Shown: positions 23,401 to 36,400 of the stretch, piece after piece | Layout: each line of letters starts with the position of its first letter | Position numbering within the stretch: position 1 is the first letter of the stretch | Source of the DNA: Theristus sp. LFF4_11 | Taxonomy: Eukaryota > Nematoda > Chromadorea > Monhysterida > Xyalidae | Reading direction: 5' to 3' | Assembly (NCBI GenBank): GCA_030248135.1 | Contig: JASANC010001457.1 | Location: 1-64,000 of the forward strand | Length of the DNA: 64,000 nt | Made by a program: the position numbers and the translations under genes | Notes under the pieces: model-generated | Seen by the model: the letters and a program-made list of their open reading frames with translations, nothing else | Told to the model about the DNA's origin: nothing | Databases searched by the model: none

Positions 23401-25582
23401 AAATATAAGGGAAAATGTGTCATTTGTCTCAGTTGCATCGAAGCAGTCAAAAGCCAATGCAGCGGCGACATATATTAATTTAGTTTTTTTTAACATAATC
23501 TCAGTTTTAGACTGACTGAACACACCAATGTCAACGGTCAACCTGGCGATGATCGTGATGCCTCGAAACGACTGTCGATTTCAAACGGTTCCCTGAGCGA
23601 CGGACCGGATCTGATGAGCGTGTCCAGTACGCAGGACACCGAAACGCTGCGCTACGCGATGCCGATGACGATGGGACTGATCGGCGAAGTGTTCGAAGCG
23701 AGATGTGCGTGTGTTTCACGATTTTCACAAAAAAATATATATGCGTCGAAGATACCGTATTACCCCCATTAACCCCCCCCCCCCACCATTAATCCCCCCC
23801 ACCAATAAACCCCCACCCCCCCGACCAGTTTCCGAATAATCCCCCCCCCCCCACAAATAATCCCCCATGGGGGTTAATTGGAAACCTGTTTGAAACACAT
23901 ACCTAGCGAATTCAGTGGCTGAATGCAGTGACATTGGTGAAATTGTGCTACCAAAGGCCCCAAAGGGATGAGTTAATGGTAATTTCATTACAAAAGGCTG
24001 TTACAAAAGGAAATCTCTGTGAAAAGTAGAAGTTTCTGCGACTTTATGCCTGCCATGCAAGGTATTTTTGCCATTTTTCAACAAACCCCCACCCCTAGAA
24101 TTTTTTTTGTAAATAAACCCCCCCCCCCCACTAATAATCCCCCCCAATAAACCCCCACCCCTAAAAGTCGCTGACGTATTAATCCCCCATGGGGGTTTAT
24201 TGGGGGTAATACGGTAGCAATAACCAATTTTTTTAAACAACTGGTTTGGTGTTTGTTAAAACCACGACAACTTGAAAGGCAAATTTTATGTGCCCCCTGT
24301 TTGAAAAGTCAGTAATAAAAGATATTGAAACCTAATCAACCTCAATGGCAAGCCGGATCATACATTATAGGCAATCAGGCTGATTGGCTGCTGATGATCA
24401 CGTGATGCATTCTGGTTGTGCAGGACAGACTCCGTCGCCAATGCACAGCGCACAGAAAGCATGTATATGCGAAGTATGTATGATTCTAGATCTGTATTCT
24501 ACGAAAAAGAAGTGACAGTTGTAAACAAACACGCTGTACAGTGTTCGATGCGCATACACCCTGTAGGTGACGAACATCGTGAGCAGACTGAGCGAGCACG
24601 CCGTGTGCGTGGCGCCACGATCACGCTGGTCATGGTCTGCAGCACGTACCTGCTGTGCAACAGCTTCAACTTGTTCATCAAGGTTGGCGACTGTTGTGTC
24701 GCAAAAAATACTTTGGTTTCTGCTCATTTTACGTTTCTAATCTGATAATACTGTCACATGTCATGCGTTCGGTTAGCAAGTTGCCACTGAGAATAATAGC
24801 CACTCAATGCCACTGTTCTTTTTTGAGTCAGTGTCACACTTTGGTGGAGCTACACCAAAATTAGCTCAACATTATTGTTAGGAAAATGTTGGATGCCTTC
24901 GTATATTCTTAGTATCGAATGTTGTCCAGGAAAAGACTCAAAAATGTCAAATCAAAAAAAATTGATTCCCAGCAAAAACGTTGCCTTTTGAAAGTGTGTC
25001 TTTTCTCAGCGTACAGTATGTTTATTTAAACGTGTCACTTTCCTCCCAGAACGCAGAGCTCGCAAAAAGGAAAAGCACGAGATTTAGCCCCACATATACA
25101 TACCAGCCTCAATTAATGGGGCGTTTCATCGCAGTCCCACCAGTTTTTACAGTCGTTCTTTTTTCACCCACGTACAAGTCATGCAATTCAAAGTTGCAAA
25201 ACTCTGCAAAAAAACATGACAGGTTAAACGAACATACGAGACTCTTTCGCAGGTGATGGAGCGCGCAGGCGACTCGAACCCGCTGCTCTGGCAGACGCCG
25301 TCGATTCCGACTGACCTGTACACGTACAGCTCGGACATCATCAGTTTTCTCGTCGTCTTCAACAGCTTCATTCGTCTGTTCATCTATTGTCTCTGTAATC
25401 CGCAGCTGCGTCGCGCGCTGATCGACGGCTGTAAAAGGCGGCGACGAAAGAAATCGACGAGACGGAGTGTGAAGCAGTTCAGGCGGCAATCACAGCGGCC
25501 GCTCGCCGTCGAATCGAAACGCGGACACCAGACACAAACGGTTGCCATTCGACAGACGCAACCACTTGAAACGCTCTGCTGA
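20446..25582 (+). CDS. Rhodopsin-type 7TM receptor, peptide-receptor-like, 9 exons
   Basis: Exons 20446-20618, 21271-21427, 21704-21801, 22408-22555, 22769-22840, 23266-23369, 23511-23704, 24567-24682 and 25253-25582 join in frame to 463 aa. The N terminus is short with one N-glycosylation site (NAT, residues 8-10). TM1 contains FTNIVVLLFF, TM2 is in exon 2, TM3 in exon 3, TM4 in exon 4, TM5 in exon 6, a long hydrophilic third loop in exon 7, TM6 in exon 8 and TM7 in exon 9 with NSFIRLFIY, followed by a basic tail. The layout resembles invertebrate FMRFamide/neuropeptide receptors. Oddities: the E/DRY site reads SLERL, and I see no Cys at the top of TM3, so the usual disulfide may be absent. 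Ligand unknown. Confidence 0.8.
22242..22372. repeat. Hairpin element family, copy 1
   Basis: A ~130-bp near-palindrome in GPCR intron 3. The left arm reads GCAATCAGCTGACTGG, the right arm CCAATCAGCTGATTGC, around a core like CTCCGCCTCCACAGCAATGC. Related copies lie at 24371-24464, 28791-28903, 32715-32785, 39668-39828 and 52544-52677. Confidence 0.85.
23753..24216. mobile_element. C/G-rich TIR element, copy 2 (inverted)
   Basis: Reverse-complement copy of the element at 5266-5733, in the GPCR intron between exons 7 and 8. It shares the TACCGTATTACCCCCA ends and the inner G/C runs. No clear target duplication is seen here. Confidence 0.8.
24371..24464. repeat. Hairpin element family, copy 2 (truncated)
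   Basis: The left arm GCAATCAGGCTGATTGG, the GATCACGTGATGCATTCTG segment and the core are present in GPCR intron 7. Most of the right arm is lost. Confidence 0.7.
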
Positions 25583-27008
25583 GTTGATGCACAGTTGATT
25601 TCTTGAAACATGTCACTTCTCTTCTCAACCAACAGTACAGAGTCCGCGAAGGAAGAAAGAACGCGACAGGATTACAGAAAAACGACATATTTAAGGGGTG
25701 TTTGATTCACCGATCACACCTCAATTCCGGCTTATTTTTCTTTCATACAAAATTTCGTCGGCTCCGTATTCTGCCAAAAAGTGACGTTTTTTTTGATTTC
25801 AAAAACAGGTTTTGAAAATAACGTTGTTGGCTAATGTAACGTCGATCGTTCACTGATCGAATGGTCGCAGCTGAATTGTTTAAAACTATCTTTGTAAAAA
25901 AAACAATCGTGTTTTTCTCTGTGTTTTTCAGTTGTCATTTTTTATTTAGTGATTGTCATTTTATCCACCGAATCCACCGAAACTCTAACATTATGTTGTT
26001 TCTGAACAATTTTGCTGGTGCCTGTACATAGTTGTTGGTTGTGACTGTAGATCATGTCGCCATTGTACCTCTTCAACTTTCTGCAATAGCTTTATCGTTA
26101 TTTGTTGTAATTTTTTTGACCGCAATAGCACATATGCTGGATATTCTGTAATTGACTTTTGCTTGCATTTGTGTGACAATTCCTAGCGGTGCCAATAATT
26201 ATTCCATATTCACATTGCCAATATGCTCTCCAGTCAAGCTTTACAACTACGAGAAAATCTTTTTTTGCAAATAAAAAGGCAGATTCAAACTACCACACTT
26301 TACAATACATGTACAGTACATCAAGCACGTGTTGTTGAAAAGCTGGAAAAAAATCAAATTTCAGCAAAGGCAGGCCTGAATTTTTTTCGGTTTTCGCACA
26401 ACCATTTTTTTTATTTTAGCAGGGAACCACCATACAAATTGGTTGATTTTTCGAAACTCACGTTTACCGCTTTTCTGGTTGTATTTGGTTTGGTTTGATG
26501 AAGACAAGAATTATAGAACGTATGTTTCAGAAGGCATGAAATGCAATCATGCAAAAAAATATCGGATTGCACGGGTATGCATTTTGCAAAGCACCTGTAC
26601 AATTAATTATGTGTAACATGAAACAAAACGACATTCACAAAAGTCTTTGTTTGGCTTGCAGCAACGCGAAATTCGCACATCATGCAGATGAAAAACGAAC
26701 TAAAGTTGAACTTGTGCAAAAGTTTTGCAAAATGGATGCAGCAGTTTTAATCCTGCTGCTGCAGTCTTCACGAAATGAAGAAGCTTCCGCCTGTTGTGAT
26801 TTATTTCTCACCAGCAAAAAGTTTTCTTATTTGAGAAACTCAATTCTGTGCGTAGGTATTTAATAATGTTTCTATGATATGTGCTTTATTAAACACGTGA
26901 TCTAAACAGATTACATGCGTATTTGCCAAAAAAAACAAAAACTCACAAGCGTACTCTGCAAGTGGGTCATAAATTTCTGACACGTGCAATATTTTGGAAT
27001 TTCAGAAA
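25583..27008. other. Intergenic between GPCR and ShKT genes
   Basis: No exon seen. A TTTCAG lies at 27000-27005, four bases before the ShKT start codon. It could be a trans-splice acceptor or the end of a 5'-UTR intron. Confidence 0.5.
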
Positions 27009-29134
27009 ATGTCGTCACCAAAAGTGAGCCTACAAATTGTGTTGGTTGCGTCGCTGGCTTGTGTGGCGTTCAGCCACACGCAAGAAGAAGCATTCGCTGC
27101 GGAGTATGAAGAACAACCACCAGAGGATTATGTCCAAAATGGGGACGCAGGTTTGCTTAATTACATGTACCCTATTATTCGCGGTTCGCGAAAAATCTCA
27201 ATGACCACCGTGAAATCGAATGACCAAGGACCACCACCATGCGTCCAACGTGCAATTGTGTATGTATACTATAGATGTTATTTTTGGTTCTCTGATTCTC
27301 TGTCGCCTGGGTCGCACCGTGTTAGACTACTATTGTCTGTACGTTCGGGCATCGAGCCCCGCCGAGGGCCGTATAGGCACAAAATGACTGAGAAAAATCA
27401 TCGTTCCATTCCGTTCACATTCATTTCGTTTTTTTCGCAAGCTGCTGCGTTCACACTTTTTTCAACGTATTTATTCTCTTCGCTTTGGCTGCCTCGACTG
27501 TTACAACCGGATTCGTTTGAAAAAAATCGTCACTGTGAATTTTTGAACATGCCGCTTGTTCATGTAAATTGTTACAAATGTGTTCGGCTGGGCAGATTTC
27601 AAAGAAATGAGTCGTGTATTTTCCGACTTTGATGTTGACAAACCAAACACGTTCACAGGCGCAGCAGCGGACTATCACGCGTTTTGCTGCTTTTGGGCGA
27701 CCAAAGGCGAATGCGACAGGAACCTCGTGTTCATGCGCACCACGTGTCAACTGTCCTGCGGCACCTACAACTGTCTTGGTAATCAGTGCTGGTCTCTGTT
27801 GTTTTTTCGGTGACACTGAAACGGAAGCTCCGCTGTGACTTCATAAAATCAGCTGTTTCAGTCATGAAAATTTTAAGGCACGTTTGTACGTATACATTAG
27901 GTATGAACGGTAATATGCAATAACACGAGACCTGAAGTGACGTGACGTGACGTGACGTGCCGTGCCGTATGCGCATACGTCAGGTGTAAACGGGCCTTTA
28001 TTGCACAAAACACTATTTTTGTTTCGATCTAAATGCATATTGCAAATACCGACAAAAAATTTTCGTTAACGCATGTATTTTATACCGAACAGGAAATTTG
28101 AAAAAAACTGAAAACTGAAAATTTATTGTTCATGGAGAATGGTTATTGTATTCCAGCGGAAGATGCAAAAAGTTGCCCGGTGACCGTCGCAAAATACGAT
28201 CACACCAACTGCAGTTATCTGCCTGACCCCGCCTCACAGGCGCCCACACCAAGTAAGTGCGTCTTCAGGTGGTAATTTGTCAATGTCAAGGCAAAGACGA
28301 CAATTTATTGAAAAATTTCTGACGATTATGGAAAAACATGCAGGCATCAATCATATCGGATTTTTTTTTGACTCTCTGCTATACAGTATCTCTACGCAAA
28401 CTATCGCAGTCATCATTCGCCTGCCGGCGCCAGCAGCAAAGACGCCGCCCTGCTCGGACAGCCACAAGGACTGCGTGCCGTGGGCGCAACGCGACGAGTG
28501 CACCAAGAACCCGGCGTGGATGCTGCCGAACTGCAAGCTCGCCTGTGGCCAGTGTGCGAGCGACGGCGACAACGAGCCAAGGCCGCCGGCGCCCGCAACG
28601 CCGACAGCACCGCCGGTCGCAGGGCGCGACGACGCTGCCGCGAACGTCCAGGTGTTCGTCATTGGTGAACCGTCGAATGAAGCCGCAATTGGCGGCGACG
28701 CCACTGCGAGCAACAACGTCGATACACCACAGCCGCCCGGAATCATGCCGGACCGTACGTCGATTCCACAGTCTAAGATGTAGCGATATCATATGCAACG
28801 AGATGCACGCTTCTGTGCAGAGGACAAACTCCGCCTCCACAGCAATGCCTGCACAGAAGGCACGCCATCGCGCGATCACCAACCAATCAGCTAGTTGCAT
28901 GTGATGCAAGAAATATACGATTTTATTCATTTGGATTTGAAATGAGCAAATGCAATACGATCAGTCCAATTCAGATGAGAAAATTCTGAACGCGACAATG
29001 ATCGAAAAACGCGTACGAGTGGTATGATAAGTATGATAAGATAAATGTTTATTATTGCAGTTCCATCGAGTTCGGGTAGCGCTGCCGGGTCGTCTGGTGC
29101 ACCGCAAATCATCGTCATCAGAGAGCAACCGTAA
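27009..29134 (+). CDS. Secreted ShKT-domain protein, 5 exons
   Basis: Exons 27009-27150, 27659-27778, 28157-28252, 28434-28754 and 29061-29134 join in frame (all introns phase 1) to 250 aa. Residues 1-23 are a signal peptide. Exon 2 holds one ShKT-like domain (FCCFWATKGECDRN, then FMRTTCQLSCGTYNC). Exon 4 holds a second, complete one (CSDSHKDCVPWAQRDEC, then LPNCKLACGQC), followed by a Pro/Ala-rich, low-complexity tail. ShKT domains are six-Cys folds that block potassium channels in anemone toxins but are mostly structural or protease-associated modules in nematode secreted proteins. No enzyme domain is present. The acceptors of exons 2 and 4 have close in-frame alternatives. Confidence 0.8.
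27173..27219 (+). repeat. 45-bp dispersed repeat, copy 2
   Basis: Nearly identical to 20299-20344; lies about 20 bp inside intron 1 of the ShKT gene. Confidence 0.85.
28791..28903. repeat. Hairpin element family, copy 3
   Basis: In ShKT intron 4. Core CTCCGCCTCCACAGCAATGC and right arm ACCAACCAATCAGCTAGTTG are clear; the left arm is diverged. Confidence 0.75.
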
Positions 29135-30434
29135 CGAAGCTGTGTAGTTTAGCTGGAAAACGATTTTTGAAAACAATTTTTTTATTCGTTCTCACTAGTC
29201 TTTCGTTGCAGTCAGAACGTGCAAAAGCGTCAACAGGAAGTTTTGCAAGTTCTGTTATTACAACAAGAGAAATCGTTTTTCACACGTACCTGTTACACGT
29301 TATTACGTTGCTTATATTTATTTGTCTGTATTTCTTCTCACAAATAATATTAATAAACAACGAAACAGCTGCATCGATATCTCCGCAAACAACCACTGTG
29401 CTACCTATACGATTTTACACCATAATTTTTTTGAAATCTTCCAAAAGCATAAAAAGAAAATATTGAACCAGAATAACTAATCAGATACTCGGTAGCATAG
29501 CGATCTCAAAATCACAAGAGCCTAACACAAAAAATTATTCACAAATTACAGACGGGACTACAAAGCTAAAAAGGCAGCAGACAGCACAAACAAATCACAC
29601 AAACAACATGCATGACATCAAATCAATCCTATTGACAATAAAAAACGAAAAAATAAAACCGTAAACAATTTATGCTGAATAGGTGTGATTTCAACAACTT
29701 TAAAAAACAGCGGGAAACATTTGTCGCTAGAGCTAGCTATCTGATAGATCCAAACTACTGCATGTTCTTTACAAAGTTTCCGACGGTTTTCTTGGCATTC
29801 CTGGAATATAGTAGCTGTCCAGATTTTACCTCTATTTGACCACATAATCCCTTGAATCGATTAACACCTAAACGAGTTGGTCGTAAAAAATCAGGATTGG
29901 TACACGAGATGCGTGAATGGATGAGCTGTCGACACATGGGTAAAAGCAACCATAAAATACCGCCAAAAAATTCTCAGGCGTTGTGAATGTTCAATAAATT
30001 AAGCACAGAAAAAATGAGAAAAAAGGTAAAAAAACAACAGCATTCATTAGATTTGAATTCAACTAGTAGCTGCATTATAAACCCACTAGTTGCATACCAA
30101 AGTATAAACTCTTTCATAACAATCATGGCTCAGATGACTGGCTTCACGAATAAACTATGTACGTCGCACTATCAAGCTCTACGGACATTTGAACAAAAAC
30201 TCGCAATGAAAACAAAAACGAAAAAAACACAGAGCAATTGAGACAAAAAAAATGCAACAGGCTTGATTAGCTCGTTTGCAAAGTTCATGTTGGACGTAGG
30301 TAAAAATTACACCATTGTAGCAGCAGCTATTCAACAACAGCCAGCTCCGAGAACTTTCAAGCAAAAAAATGTTTTTTTTTCAAAAACACGAGAAATTTCA
30401 CATGCGCTTTGTCGTATTCGCGCTACAAGCGGCG
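29135..30434. other. Intergenic between ShKT gene and DLST
   Basis: AT-rich convergent interval. Open frames here lack ATG or domains. It should hold the 3' UTRs of both flanking genes. Confidence 0.5.
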
Positions 30435-33400
30435 CTACAAGTCCATCAGCATCACCCGGGGGTCTTCGACAGCCTGCTTGATCTTCACAAGGAACGTGAC
30501 CGCCTCGCGGCCGTCGATCAACCGATGGTCGTACGTCAGTGCAACTTTCATGATCGGGCGAATCTCAACCTGCGCGTGCAAAAAAACGACAATACCCAGG
30601 CACTTGTCGCTTTGATGATGAGTGACCATCTACATGTACTGTATGTAGCTATTAGTTGTAACACTTGTAACACACTTGTAACAAATACTGATTCATGAAT
30701 GCCGTTTTAGTTTCCGATTGGTGTGCTCACACAGTGAAAACGCTTCATGATGCGTACGCAGCGCCCGCGCTGCATATCAACAGAACAGATTATTCGCATC
30801 GCAATCACACAAGGCCCCGCCATCCGACACCGCATTGAATTTCATTTGTAATTTAAGCCGGCCACCAATTATATAGCTGCGTTCGCCATTGTAACCAAAG
30901 ACCAACTCAAGCCCTGATGTGATGCCAATAAAGTTCATATACACGCCTTGCAGGCTCAGTATCATTCTGACAACAGCAGTTCCAATCAGTGCACGTGGTC
31001 ACGGATAAAAAACTTTCCGCAGCGCAAAGGTTTCTCCGATCTCCCCCCCCCAAACAGCCGAAAACACCGCCAATATGGTGGTTATACTCGCGGACATCGT
31101 GGATCCGTTCGTCACCAACTGTAGTGTTTCCGCACAAAACATTGCCGGAAACGCGGCCTGTCCGTTTCCGGGTCTGGACGCCGAGTTGCTAAGTGCGGCG
31201 TTGACGCTGATGGGCGTACGACCGAGTGAACGTACGGTGGTCACACGCGAGAAACACGTGGACATCGTCCGCTACGAATTCGACGTGGTCATGCCGACTT
31301 GGTTCGAGTTCCACGCGGAGAACGTCGACTTGAACGGCTACGTCGTCTCAAAGTTAGCATATGCGAGCATATTGCAAGTAACAACAACAACAATAATAAT
31401 AATATACATATAAGATAGAAACGACGATCCTTTCTGTTGCACCGAAAAAGCGATGACGCAACAATATAGTGTGGGAAATACATTGGGAACTGTGTGGCAG
31501 CGAACATTTATAGGCACAGTTCAGTGATCCCCACACGCATGTTCCCCCCACTCCCTGCGATTTTAAAAATGGCCAAATTTACATGCAACTGCAATGTCAA
31601 AAAGCAGCCATGCAATTTTTAGAGCTGCAAATAACTTTGGTTTCGGCGCGGTCGCTTACAAGCACCGGGCACCGTCGTTGGCGCAGCAGACGACCGGTTT
31701 CCTGAAGGTGTTCAACGTCGGCACGTGGCTCGTGATCGCGCTGTTCTTTGCGTTCGTCACGTTCTACGGTGCGCCGGCATTGCAGCGAACACTGCGCACT
31801 AGGCTGCCCAACAACAACAAAGCGTATGGTATGGCCGACTAAGCAGGTGCAAGGAGCGCGCGCGAAATTTGAATGAAAAAAGTTCAACAATCGAATTGTG
31901 TGTCAAGTTTGGACGTGTTTTTTTCAGTTGAATGGATTTTCGTTCTATTCTGTTCATTCTTTGTCCCTTGAACATATGCGATTGCGGAACCAATACGGCA
32001 TTCCTGAAAAAACACAACTCCTAGTCTGCAACTGTCTCGCATTGATTGATAAAAGACAAAGAGTTATCTTAAAGCCCCATTCATGCGCTGGTGCGCAGCG
32101 CGCGAGCGGCATTTTAGCACGCGAATCTGCGACGTTTCTGCTCCATGAACGCGTAGCGAAGTGACGCCAGGGACCAGTTTTATAAAAGCGTAGTAGTCCT
32201 TAGTGCATCACTGCGCCCCTGAAAAAAGTCACGAGAAACTCCCCAACTCCTTTTTTCACTCACCACTGATTCACCAATGTCTGTTCTTCAACGTAATATG
32301 AGGAAACTGAATAGTGTTGTCTCATGAATTCATTCAGGCGCTCAGTAGTGTAGTACTATTGGACTCGTTTCATAGAACTGGGCCCAGCGTTACAAGTTCC
32401 ACGAATGGCGCCTCGTTTATTCGGCCGTACTGTACGACGACGCGAGAAACGAGAGGCAGCGGCAGTCAGTGAACGTGCTCGCGATGTTGTCTGTTTGGCT
32501 GGCATTCTTCAGTGCGCTGCTGATCGCGCTCTACCGCAGCTGTTTACTCGCGATGATACTGCTCGAGCGAGACCAGGGGCGGCGGCCAGTTTCGAAGAAC
32601 ATATTCGACTTTTGTTTCCAGCAACACCTTTTTGTTTCAACATTCGACAGAGATAACGGAGCAGAACAGAGTCACAGTGCTGTAAACACTGTCCATGGTG
32701 GACGCCCTGGGTACAGTAGCTGATTGGTTGGTGGTGCACACGTGATGCGTATACATTCTGTATATAAATTGCTGGGGAGGCGGATGCAACGCAAAGCTAA
32801 TACTACTAATTAGCAAGGGCGACTATATTGTAACGCTGCAGCACCATACTGAAGTTAGGGACCAAAACAAAATTAACTGTCAAGCGAAGCCGAAAGCTAG
32901 TGAATTCAAGCATGCTCTCTCTGGAATGCTCTGGAACCAAAAATGGAAACACTCTTTTTTGTGGCCGAACTTTTTTGAAACTGGTCTAGGAACCGTTCAA
33001 CAACCTTGCTGAAATGATTCATCTCGTGAATGAGGGATCATACAGGTTTGCTTTGACTATGGTTGGTGAATTGAAAAAAGAAAACTTTTTTGTCAGAAGC
33101 ATGCAGTCAAATACTGAAGCTGTGGCAGGCCCATTCATGCAAGCGCGCGCTGAAGCGCGCTGACCAGCTTCATCATGAATGAAGAAATGAAGCTGCGTCA
33201 GCCGCTGCGGCTTTTTAGGTTTTTTGCCCATTCACGAACGCGCGCGCTGAAGCGCGCTGAAGCGCGCTGACGCGCTTCATCATGAATGATGAAGCGGCCT
33301 GAAGTGAAGCTGCGTCAGCCGCTGCGGCTTTTTAGGTTTTTTGTCCATTCACGAACGCGCGCGCTGAAGCGCGCTGACCAGCTTCATCATGAATGAAGAA

Positions 33401-36400
33401 ATGAAGCTGCGTCAGCCGCTGCGGCTTTTGATGTCCGGACCCCAAATGCCGCAGCGGCTTGTCTGAAAAATGAAACGTATTTGCATAATTTCTGCGCTTT
33501 CAATTGTGATAGATGCAGACCAAAAAGGGAATGAATTTAATTGTGGTAAAATTAAATTAATTGAGGAATACAGTAAGTTTTATTGTGCTGCGTTTGTGAA
33601 AGAAACCAACAGATAAAAACGATAAAAACAACTGTGCAAGACGGGTTTCGAACTTTGGCCTCTGTGCTGACAGGCACAACATGTTACCACTGCACTATAG
33701 TAGTTGGCAGGTGGGAACCTCTCTAGGTGTGTGTTCATTAAATGTCTTTCAGTTTTATCGTTTTGTGCTGTTGTCTGTGTTGTCTCCGTACGTGCTGTTT
33801 AGTACGCACTGTATACCGCTTCGATTCGTTGTTTTCGCCGTTTCAATGAATGTTTTGATCTTTTGATTTGTGCAACATTCACTAATCATGTGCTGCCGTT
33901 GATGAAACTTTTTTTGCAATGCTCTACACCGTGGCAAGGCTAAAAAAGGAAAAAGGTTTCACGCCAAACCGCAGTTGAAGAAAACAATCACTTCACATCA
34001 CGGTGTGGGGTACCGATGTGCGCAGCCCTCAAAACCGGTGTGCAGGCCGCAAGAAATTTATGCGGCGGCACTGTTTCGACACGGTTTGAGGGCTGTGAAC
34101 CACTTTGAGGGCTGTGCACCACTTTGAGGGCTGTGCACCACTTTGAGGGCTGTGCACCACTTTGAGGGCTGTGCACCACTTTGAGGGCTGTGCACCACTT
34201 TGAGGGCTGTGCACCACTTTGAGGGCTGTGCACCACTTTGAGGGCTGTGCACCACTTTGAGGGCTGTGCACCACTTTGAGGGCTGTGCACCATTTTGAGG
34301 ACTATGCACCATTTGCAAGCAACGTGAAAGCAAATTGCATCCTAGAATGTTCAGTCAAAATGCAGAAATCGTACAAAATTGTTCATAAAAAACTGTATTT
34401 TGCGGTGTAGCTTTCAAAGTTTTTCTTCACTTCGAAAGTCCATTTCACAATTTTTCAATAAATATGCGCCTAAGATCAGAAAACTTTTGGTGTGAAACCA
34501 TAAAAAACAGTACAAAAAAGCATTCTGAATGAATTTGGCCCTTTTTGCAGTTTGCAAGGCAGCCGGTGTAATGAAGCAAAGCTAGCAAAGCTTGTTCTTG
34601 CGGGCTGCACACCGGTTTTAAGGGCTGCGCAAATCAGTACCCCACACCGTCGCACGGGTACAGTCACATAAATTTCACATAAATTTCTTGCACTACTTTG
34701 TTGAGTATTCGTATTCTCACTGTCACACTTATTTTGAGACTAATTACGCTATACAATACTGTTCAGAATCTGTCAGAAAAGTACTAAATGATTTAACAAA
34801 AAAGTCTTGCAACATTTGTGAAAGATTGTCACTGACAGCAACAATCAGCGATTTTGCACACACAAATTTGATGTCCGGACATCAAATGCCGCAGCGGCTG
34901 ACGCAGCTTCATTTCATCATTCATGATAGCGCACTTCAGCGCGCGTCAGCGCGCTTCAGCGCGCGCGTTCGTGAATGGGCAAAAAACCTAAAAAGCCGCA
35001 GCGGCTGACGCAGCTTCATTTCTTCATTCACGATGAAGCTGGTCAGCGCGCTTCAGCGCGCTTCAGCGCGCGCGTCCGTGAATGCGCATGTGCTCCAAAA
35101 CTGAAGCGCGCTGACGCACGCTGAAGCGCGCTGTTTTTTTGCTTCGTGAATGTGTAGCAAAGTGAAGCGCGTCAGCGCGCTTCAGCGCGCTTCAACCTCC
35201 ATGAATGGCGCTTTATGATTGCCACAAAAGAATTCTTGACCCGATCTTACCTTAGGGTCTCTGCCCTGTGATTAGTTTGACACAGTGAAAATTGTGAACT
35301 ATTCTTTACCAGTAAAGAAAAGTAAATGGTAAATTTTTTTTTCATCAGTTTTCCTGACGTTTACTAAAGTGCGTCACACACACAGGCCAATACGTTGCAT
35401 GCCGTTTATCGTCTCACTCACGCAGAATAATGCCAATATATCTTGCTTCCATTCGTCATTCTGCTCGTGGCCGTTTTACAGACTGTCAGTGAAGCAGAGT
35501 TTCGTGCGATATATCGCCGCGATCGAGGCGTCCAACCAGTCGTCGACGCAAGAGAAATGGTATTACGGACAGCTGGGCGAGCTGACGCGACAGCCGCGCA
35601 CAACCTTGGTGCAAACCGACCACACCGAAGACACGACGGATCGCGCGCACCGGATGCTACGTCAGACCGACATAGTCACCATCACGAACTCGCCCGAATG
35701 CCATTACATCGCGCAGGTAACGTGCAACAGAGTTACGCGGCTTCACGCAACGTGTTCGTTCGTGCATGACAATATGGGCCGAAGCAACCGAGAATAATAA
35801 TCGATACCGTCACACGACGGCTACTTGTTCCAATGACACCGTTGTGCTCGCGGTGTTGCGTTGTCGCCAGACGATGCCAACGGTAATTCATGTTCAGCGC
35901 CCTCTCGATAATCCAAAAATCTGATATTATCTTTTGTTTCAAACAAATAGCAGCGCCAGAAAAAATCCTCTGCACGCGCGGTAACAAACGAGGCAGCGTT
36001 CTAAGAGCACTGGACTGTTCGGACGCGCAGTGTGCAGAAGTGAGCTATTGAGCCGCTCTATTGAGCACCTGTGTGCTCTGCAGGAATACTGCCAGCTGCG
36101 TTGCATGGACACACCGGAGCTGGGTCGCGCCTGGGCGGCCTATCTGATCGCCAACCGCACAATGATGCACGACGGACGTACGTTTGCGGACGCGTTCAAT
36201 CGAGCCCTCCGCGACGTTGGAATGGTGACGATGCGCTCGGCTGAGCCGAGCAAGCCTTTCAAATTGCAGTGTTTCCAGTGTACCGCTAATATCCGATAGG
36301 AATTTTCAAGTTTTCGCTGTGAACGGGGAAACAGCGGCCGATTCTGCATGGACTCCAGCTGTTCGCAAGTTTTTGAGTTGGCCAGACACAGCCGGTGTAA

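Noticed and set aside
33988..34333. Three overlapping minus-strand repeat-peptide frames
   Set aside because: A 19-bp minisatellite without stops yields the same peptide in all three frames.
34868..34885. TTGATGTCCGGACATCAA as an operator-like palindrome
   Set aside because: It belongs to the GC-rich repeat and recurs at 33.43 kb; no regulatory context.
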